Origin: Anoplolepis gracilipes
Taxonomy: Eukaryota > Arthropoda > Insecta > Hymenoptera > Formicidae
Length of the DNA stretch: 64,000 nucleotides
NCBI RefSeq assembly: GCF_047496725.1
Contig: NC_132974.1
Coordinates: forward strand, 1,185,501 to 1,249,500
Direction: 5' to 3'
The notes below the pieces were generated by a model. It had not been told where the DNA came from. It saw nothing but the letters and a program-made list of their open reading frames with translations, and did not search any database. The position numbers and the translations under genes were made by a program. This document shows positions 28,969 to 38,507 of the stretch, in pieces. Position 1 is the stretch's first letter, and every line of letters starts with the position of its first letter.

Positions 28969-31900
28969 TACATTTATTAAATTAATTTATAACTAAACTG
29001 ATTATTTCCTAAAATTATAAGATTTTTTTAATTGTACTGATATGATTTGAGAAAATTTTGTATAAAAAAACAACAATTTATTATTCTTCTGTTACTTATA
29101 AACATGTTTTTAATAATTATTATTTTATGTTAAATATTTTCTTTCATATTTGTTATTGATATAAATATTAATATAAATGAGATCGATTAAAAATTGATAT
29201 AGTTTGCGGCTATGAAATGTACGAGTGAATTAGCACGAGATTGGACTTCGAGTATGTCGCTCAACACGAAGAATCGATATGCATTGATAACGATCAACCT
29301 CGTAACGCACACGCAAACGAGAAATTATATATAAACGTTCGATGCTGATGACAAGTGCGATATTCTATGCATCGTATCGCGGTCAACCGGTATTACGCCG
29401 ATGTGACGTTTCCTTTCTCAAAATCGAATCACGAGACATATATTATTATCCTTGACCGATTTTTCGACATTTAAAATTAAATTTGCGAGAATTATTATTT
29501 ATTCGTTTATTCTATTTAAAGAATAAACGGGGAAAAGGACTCTCCTAGGCAACAAAATACAAAATAGAAAAAAATAACTTTAGTAACATAAAATGAAATG
29601 TATAAATTATTAAGAAGGCAAATTAACAAGGAGAATGAAATTAATGAAAAAGAAAATTTAGCCAAAGAATATAAATGTGATAAAACACAATATAATTAAT
29701 GATTGAAATTAATATGCAAGAAAATTATGAACAATTAAACAAGAATTAAGTTTTTCCATTATTATACAATCAGGTCATATAAAATCAATGGATCCGATCA
29801 AATCGACACGACATATAAAACATGTACAACATATTCAATGATATTAGCTGTAGCAGGGAATTTTTGACGTTTGATAAATCTGTTATACAAATATGTAATG
29901 AATTTATAACGCGTCTTTCAAGCATCTTTCTGATTTAATTCTGGACGCATTTTCCGTTTAGATTTACAATCTTAGAGGCATCGCGTGCAGATTCGAACAA
30001 AGCATAAACATGAATTGAGTCCGACGCGTGTGACGTATCCAGTTAATTAATCATGATGCGATATAATATTTTCGCAATGCGTATTTATTAAATTAATGAG
30101 GTTTCAGCATCCGTCTATGCCAGACGAGGGATTACACGAGCGCAAATTACAACACACAGACACACATAACACTCAGACGCGTTTATATACATATACATAT
30201 ATGCGTCGAGACTCTTGACATTTCTCACGAAGTGGATTGTGGCGATGACTCGATGATTAATGAGATTAGGTATGAAATCGACATTCATCGAGGGGGCAGG
30301 GAGCATCGGCGATCGTCCCCGCTGCATTCGGCGATTGCGAATCGCAAAGAGTTAGTAGCATGGGCATGTGTGTCTGTCCGTCGATCCAAATCGGAGCACG
30401 TGTAACTAATATATGTGATATATACCACAAATACCTATATATATTTATTTATCTGTCTTATAAATATTCCCTTTATGTCCGCAATACATACGTCTCTATG
30501 TCATTGTACGTATATACATATGTTTATATAAAATGATATATGTACACATAATTCACGCCGAGCTTCTGCACGCTTTTAAAATGGCTGTCCATAACGGATA
30601 TCGAGTATCCAGTCCAGATAAATGTTGAGCCTTTGCATGCCTCTTCTCACATGGCGTATATATAATTATTTATAATGACTCGAATCGAAAATAAGGAAAA
30701 TATCTTCCACGTTATTTTGCGATAAATCGTAAGACCGGTTATCTGCATACATTGATTTATTATTTATGCGTATATATACATATTTTTTCTCTCAGACGCA
30801 ATTTTAATTCACCGCAAGTTTTTCTCTCTTTTACAAAATAAAGCATTTTAATTGCGAGTCTAAAGAATTTTCCAAACGTACGAAGCGTTTTAATGAAGAA
30901 GATACAACGGATGCATCGACTTTTCTCTATTCCTTGAATATTTCGAGATAAAAGCCCTGCGGGACTCGCTACTTTTTTAAACTACCTGTTTTTAATTAAA
31001 TTCTCACATAAAGCAGAGTCATATTTATTCATTCGGCCAACAGCACCTGCGAATAGATGAATATGAAACGTTTGAAAAAGAAATTTCCTCCAGATAGCCT
31101 GCTGTCCATTATCCATAAATGTTGGAAAAATTATTTATATCGACGATGATGAAAAATCAAAACATCTCGTAAATCTATATGTATCGACAGGCAAAAATAC
31201 AAGAAAAAAAAAATACAAACTTTTTATTTTTTTCGTAAAAATCTAAAAAATCTTTTTTCGCAATTATTAAAAAAATTCCCGGAAAATATTCAATACATGT
31301 ACATAATTGAATGATAATAATAAATAAATAATAATAAATGTATTTTGGTGCGAATTATCTCTCCTAAGTAAAATAAACGCGAGACCGTCGAGACAGATAA
31401 AGATGGAATAACGCTGATGAAGGAAGTGTATATAATAAAATATCTTCTGGTAAATCGGAATCAGGCCGGGATAGTAAAATTTCATTACTTCGCGTACGGT
31501 GATGCGAGCAGCTCCGATTTCGAGAGCCGTAACCGCGCGTTTGTGGCCGATCATCCTATTCCGTTGACTCAACTTGGAACGACGCTTTCCCGTCGACGAA
31601 CGATACGACGATAGATCGTAATCCTGGCTCGTTTATCGACGGTACTCCTTATAAGTGCACCAGTCCGTCGTTTCTCCGCGAATCTCTTAAATCTCCCGTT
31701 GTATCTCGAATTCGAGAGAGAGCTTATACGACATACTTCTATCGCCGTAGCGATTTTTTTTAAATTTTATTTCCGTTCTTTTTTACGGTTTTATGGAAAT
31801 GTAGTTCCATAAAGATATGCGGAAATTGTATGAACATCTGACGTGAATCCGCGTTGCGATGCTATTATTCGATTATAAATGGAAATACGAAATTACATTG

Positions 31901-34654
31901 TTTACGATTTTTTTTGAAAAGCGACCAGATGTTTCGACGAATATTTGATATTCCGTATTAGCTTTATTGGATTAACCCTCTCGCAACCGCGTTCTTGGAT
32001 ACTGGCCAGCTGGCAAACTTCGGTCCTAATGTTTTCATTCGATTGTCTCCTGGTAATCGCATTAGGTTACCGCGAAATTGGAAATTTATGTTTTTCCGCA
32101 ATTAAAAAAAAAATCGCGTGTGAAGATTCTAGGCACTTCGGTCTAGTAAGTAATAGTCTAATCGTACTCTTCTCCCGCGTCCGCAGTGATCAGCGCCCAG
32201 GGATTAATCGCCAAAGATAAGAGCGGCACATCCGACCCCTACGTGACGGTCCAAGTTGGCAAAGTGAAGAAACGTACAAGGACGATGCCAAGAGAGTTAA
32301 ATCCAGTATGGCACGAAAAGTTCTACTTGTAAGTAATTTCAACAATTTCTCTCCTACACTCATGGAATAAGAATTTTCTCCGATCTTACTGTAAATCTTT
32401 TATGAGTTTTCGTGACGTCAATTGTCGCATTTGTGATACGCACGTATATCATTGTATGTGTATGTTCACGTGTTTATTTAGCGGAATTTATTTGCTGAAG
32501 ATGCAAGATTTTAAATATGACACTTGTAATCAGTAAATTGCTAGTCATTTAAAATATTCGAGACATTTTCATTAGTACTAGTCGTTTAAATATTCGAGAA
32601 AGAACTTTTTTTACTTTCAAAGATTTTTTTATAAAAACTAACTTCATGTTTTCAATTTTTTTTTCCAAATATTTAACATTTTTATATTTTGATTACTGTA
32701 AGATGATTTGTCATTAATTTTTTTAAGTTTTTTAGATGAAAGATTTGAACTAACCATTACTATTTTAAATGTAGATCATTTCAATTGGTTATACAATTAT
32801 GTAATCACTATATTTAATTAGATAAATTCTCTAAGAACAAATAAAAATTGAGTAAACAGTCTTTATTATAGATACAAGAACAGTTTGTAATTTTTATCAA
32901 TATATTTTAATATAATATAATAAAAAAAAAGTTCTTGCATTTATAATTTTTTTTTAAAGTAATTTTAATGCATTAATATGACTTTTGTGATTAAAATAAT
33001 ATTAAACACATAACTCGAATAATTTTTTTTACATAGATAAATACATAATAACAAATTTTGTTTGCATCTAACTAAAATTCATATTAATCATCATATCGTG
33101 TTTGGTGTGATTTGCTGCAGATCTCGTTAATTCATTAAAATTACTTTCGTATAAAAACTTTAATTTTTTTATTATATTAACAAACTATTTTTTTAGTATC
33201 AGCATCATAAAAAAATCACATATCCCTGTTTGCAGCGAGTGTCACAATTCGTCCGATCGGATCAAGGTCCGAGTGTGGGACGAGGACAACGATCTGAAGT
33301 CGAAGCTGCGGCAAAAGTTGACGAGGGAGAGCGACGACTTCCTCGGGCAGACCATCATCGAGGTCCGGACGCTCAGCGGCGAGATGGACGTCTGGTACAA
33401 CCTGGAAAAGAGAACGGACAAGAGCGCGGTGTCGGGTGCGATTCGGCTGCACATCAGCGTCGAGATCAAGGGCGAGGAGAAGGTGGCGCCCTATCACGTG
33501 CAATACACCTGTCTTCACGAGAACCTCTTCCACAGCCTGTGCGAGGAGAACGGCGGCATGGTGACTCTGCCGCAGGCGAAGGGCGACGATGCCTGGAAGG
33601 TCTACTTCGATCCTCCCGGCGAGGAGCTCGTTGACGAGTTTGCCATGCGCTACGGCATCGAGAGCATCTACCAGGCGATGACGTGAGTACCGTTAAAAAA
33701 AAAAATCATTTGCTACGGCAATTAATTTTTCAATATATATTAAGGCTTTTGTTATCATCTCGGAATATTTTTCCCAACGACAAACCATTTTTATTCTCGT
33801 TATTAAAGTTGAGATTAAAACTAAAGATAAATTAATCGAAATAATAATTGAAATTGAAATTACATATTATAACATATTTGCTGGAGATTAAAACAAGGAG
33901 TGATTTTTAATTATTGATTCAACATTAAAAATACTAATTAAGAATTTGAATATTTTTAATTCATCACTATTGCAGTAACAGATTACACAGCGACCTTAAA
34001 TACTCGTATATGCATTAAATTTTCTTGTATAACAATTTTTCCGACAGGCACCTTTTTTAATCTTCTCTTGAAGAGGTAATATTTTAATGTTATATTTAAT
34101 TGAAATTAAAAAAGTACAAGCTTTGGTAGGTTTGAGATAATTATCGTAGCTTCGATCGAGACGATCGATTTTTCAATGCAAATTTCCGTATCGTAAACCG
34201 ATCTCATGTTTTCCAGGCACTTCCACTGCCTCTCAACCAAGTACCTGTGTCCAGGCGTGCCGGCCGTTATGTCGACTCTCCTGGCAAACATAAACGCGTA
34301 CTATGCCCACACGACCGCTAGTCCGGCCGTGTCGGCCAGTGATAGATTCGCCGCCAGTAACTTTGGGGTGAGTGCCGGATGTTGAAGGTTTCATGTGTAG
34401 TAGATAAGTGTAGGTAGCTGAGTAAGAGATGGGGGATGCTCGGGCTGGGAGTAGCGAGAAATACTCTCGCAATTTCCTGCCAACCAACGCTATCCGTTAT
34501 CCCGAGTTGCTTTTCGCATCCTAGACGGTCGCGCGTTGACTTGAATCTCCTCCCATCTCTATCAATTACGTTTTCACTAGGTCAGGAATAAGGGATCAGC
34601 TGACGCAAATATTCAAATAATTACTTTGCGAACTTTCGAAAGGGATTAAACGAC

Positions 34655-34692
<38 letters not shown>

Positions 34693-37600
34693 TCCCCGGG
34701 TCGCTTTGAGTGAAATTTGAATTTCTCGGCAAAATTGAGCATTTAGAGGGGATTAGATTCGGTCTCCCTAAAGAATTGGTAATTTGACTTTCGTTAGAAA
34801 CTCTGTAAGAGTAATAAAATTTAACCAAACAACAAAGTTTAAATATTTGCATAGGATTTAAGAAATCTTCGTATTACAAATTTATACCCGAGTTAAAGCT
34901 TCAAGATTGTGCTGTGTTTATGATTGCATTTTCATTTATTGCTCTCTTTCTTAGTCTACAATCTTTTCTTAGGGAAAAATTACGGAAAGCCCATGTATAC
35001 GTTAGTTAATTAAGATTTTAATTAAGATTTTTCTTCAACCACGTTCTGTTTTTTTTTTTTTTTTTTTTTTTTTTTTGTTCATGTACATTTTACTAAATAA
35101 CGGTGAAGAATCTGGATTTTTTTAGCGTGTAGAGAATATGGAAATTTTTTTCGCAAATTACCTCTACCTATAAATTCCTTTGGTCCTTGTAAAACAACGA
35201 ACGATACGTGAGCCAAAATTCGCGAATCTCTTAATACTGGAAAAGAACGCGTGTTTTTTATCTTCTTGAATTATGCATGATATATTCTCCCTTTCGAAAA
35301 TATTACGGAATTTTTCGCCGCGGTCGGAAATATTTCGAACATCGAGATAGCCGAGACTGAACGACGAGAGAGTCTCTCTTAATGAAATACGTAGCTACTC
35401 TGCATTGGTAAAAAGCTCCCTCGGTATAAAATACAAGAGAAAGAGTCAACGTCATCGTATTTGCTCGAGAAAAAGAAAAAAATTTATTGCAACTGCATTA
35501 CACTAATTAAGGAAACGCTCAAATGGATTCTCCTCTCGTGTTGTAGAAAGAGAAATTCGTGAAGCTACTGGACCAGCTGCACAACTCTCTCAGGATCGAC
35601 CTATCAATGTATAGGAACAACTTCCCGGCCTCAAGCCAAGAAAAACTAATGGATTTAAAGAGCACCGTGGATCTGCTGACGAGTATCACGTTCTTCCGTA
35701 TGAAAGTCCAGGAACTGTCGAGTCCGCCGCGGGCCAGCACCGTTGTCAAGGACTGCGTGAAGGCATGCCTGCGATCGACCTATCAGTTCCTCTTCGAGAA
35801 CTGTTACGACCTGTACAATCGGGAGTTCCAGGCCGACCCGAACGAGGCGAAGAGGGACTCGGACGATCACGGGCCGCGGCTGGACTCGCTCGACTTCTGG
35901 CACAAGCTGATCGCCTTGATAGTCTCGGTGATCGAGGAGGACAAAAACAGCTATGCGCCCGTGTTGAATCAATTCCCTCAGGAGCTCAACATCGGTCAAC
36001 TGTCGGCGGCCACAATGTGGTCTCTGTTTGCGGTGGACATGAAGTACGCTCTGGAGGAGCACGAGCAGCATAGACTGTGCAAGTCCTCGGCCTATATGAA
36101 TCTACACTTCAAGGTCAAGTGGCTACACGCCAATTACGTCAAGGACGTGCCGCCATACAAGGGCGCCGTGCCGGAATATCCGGCTTGGTTCGAGCCCTTC
36201 GTCATGCAATGGCTTAACGAGAATGACGATGTCTCGTTAGAATATCTCCACGGTGCCTTTAGTAGAGATAAAAAGGAAGGCGTAAGTGATACCTCGTATG
36301 AATTTTATCTACACGAATTATCTTGAACACTTGTTCCTTAATTGGCTCTTCAATTTTTCTTTTACAGTTCCAAAAGAGCAGCGAACATGTGCTCTTCAGC
36401 GTCTCCGTCGTCGACGTCTTCACACAACTGACGCAGTGCTTCGACGTAGTATCGAAACTCGAGTGTCCGGATCCGGAGATCTGGAAGAGGTACATGAAGA
36501 GATTCGCAAAGACCATCGTCAAGGTTCTAGTAGCTTACGCGGATATAGTGAAGAAAGAATTCCCCAGCCATCTGAAGGAGGAACGAATCGTACGTTTCGT
36601 ACGAGTGATACAATCTGCCAGAAAATTGCGTAACGCGAACTGATTTAACTATAAATCGACTTTATTCCTCAGGCATGTATTCTGATGAACAACATCCAGC
36701 AACTTCGAGTGCAGTTGGAGAAGATGTTCGAGTCGATGGGCGGCGACAAGCTCGAGGAAGACGCGGCGAACATATTGAAGGAATTGCAACAGCAGCTGAA
36801 CGGCGCGCTGGATGATCTGGCCATGCTCTTCGCGAACAGTCTGGAGCCGCGAATAACAGTTTCTGTCCGAGAGTTGGGAGATCTTTTATTAGCGATCAAA
36901 GGTGGAGGGCAGGTAACTTTGTCACAGCCGGCTCAGAGAAACAACGTAACTGCGGAGGCTGATGACGTTTTGAGGCCGCTCATGGTTCTGCTCGACGGTA
37001 GTCTATCTCTGTACGCCGAGTCGTGCGAGAAGACGGTATTGAAGAGACTGTTGAAAGAACTATGGAAGATAGTCATGAGAATTTTAGAGAAGACCGTAGT
37101 TTTGCCACCTATGACGGATAAGAGCGTACGTTGACCGCGTTATGCTTAAGTGTTTTCAACTTTTATATATGATATTTATGATTAAATATAACTAGATTTA
37201 ATTAGAATAAAATGGATATTAATTATAACTTATAGTGTTTTTACGATTTATAACTCTTGTCTCTTGCAGATGATGTTTAAGAACTTAACAGATAATGCCA
37301 AGAATCTCGCTGCGAATGCTAAGATAGAAGACATGTCGAAGCTGTTTAAGAATCACATGGCCGGGAAACCCGACGTGAAGAATGCTCTCAGCGGAGTTAT
37401 GGTAATAAAAATAAATTTAAATAAAATTGCTTTCGCGATTATTGTTAACCATCCTTGTCTCACCAGGATATCTCCAAGGAAGTGGAGAAGAATCTTTCGC
37501 CGAAGCAATGCGCGGTTCTCGACGTCGCCCTGGACACGATTAAACAGTACTTCCACGCCGGTGGCAACGGCTTGAAGAAGACATTCCTGGAGAAATCGCC

Positions 37601-38457
37601 GGAACTGCAGAGCCTCCGATACGCGCTGAGTTTGTACACGCAAACGACGGACACCCTCATCAAAACTTTCGTCACTTCGCAAATCAACCAAGGTACATTA
37701 CTCCGAGTTTGTAGTTTGTAATAAATTTATATAAGCCGTAATAATATACCATTATTATTTTTATATGTGTTTCTTGCTACTATTGTGTAAACAATCGCGG
37801 TAAGAGATAATCAGGAACACTCACGAATTAGTCAGACAACACAAACTCGATATATTCTAATGACACATTACATTACACGATCCGTCGCGCGATCAACGCG
37901 TAGAGAATCGATGTATATCGCGTTTATACACTCACATTACGACGTAATAAAAATTGTCGGGACAGTGCCGCTGAACAACGCGTCAACGCTACGTCAGCGT
38001 CAGCGTTCGATGAGCAGCGAGAGAGGTGATGAAGGGGAAGGAGCCGAGGGTATGGAAAGCCTCGAGGAACCCCTTCGGCAGACCAAGCCCTCTCTTCGTC
38101 GAGAGAGCCGACAAGGTACCAACAGACCTTAGTAGGTCGCGGGAAGTGTCGGAGAAAAGATTTTTAGGACGTAGTGAACTGATCGTTGCGTTGAGACGTC
38201 TTTTGTCATATGTCATATGTCATATGTCATATGATTTATGTCATCTTCTTTCATATTTACACTTAAATAAATAATTATTTTTCGTAATGTCCGATTGTGG
38301 GTTGAAAATTTTATTATACATTTGTGCCAAAATTTTATTCGTTCGCCCAAACATTCCAAGAAAACCATTCCAAAGATGTCTTGACGCCTCGATAGCTGTG
38401 TTGTAGGAAGCTGTGCTGTTATCACTGCCGCTGCTGCTACTGCCGCCACTCTTGCTG

Positions 38458-38507
<50 letters not shown>

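Larger units (their letters stand above)
24542..32186. other. Large unc-13 intron
   Basis: A 7.6-kb intron containing CA, TCTTC, (AT)n and poly-G tracts and a dispersed repeat copy at about 26590-27120. It is otherwise AT-rich, with no coding exon recognised. Confidence 0.8.
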
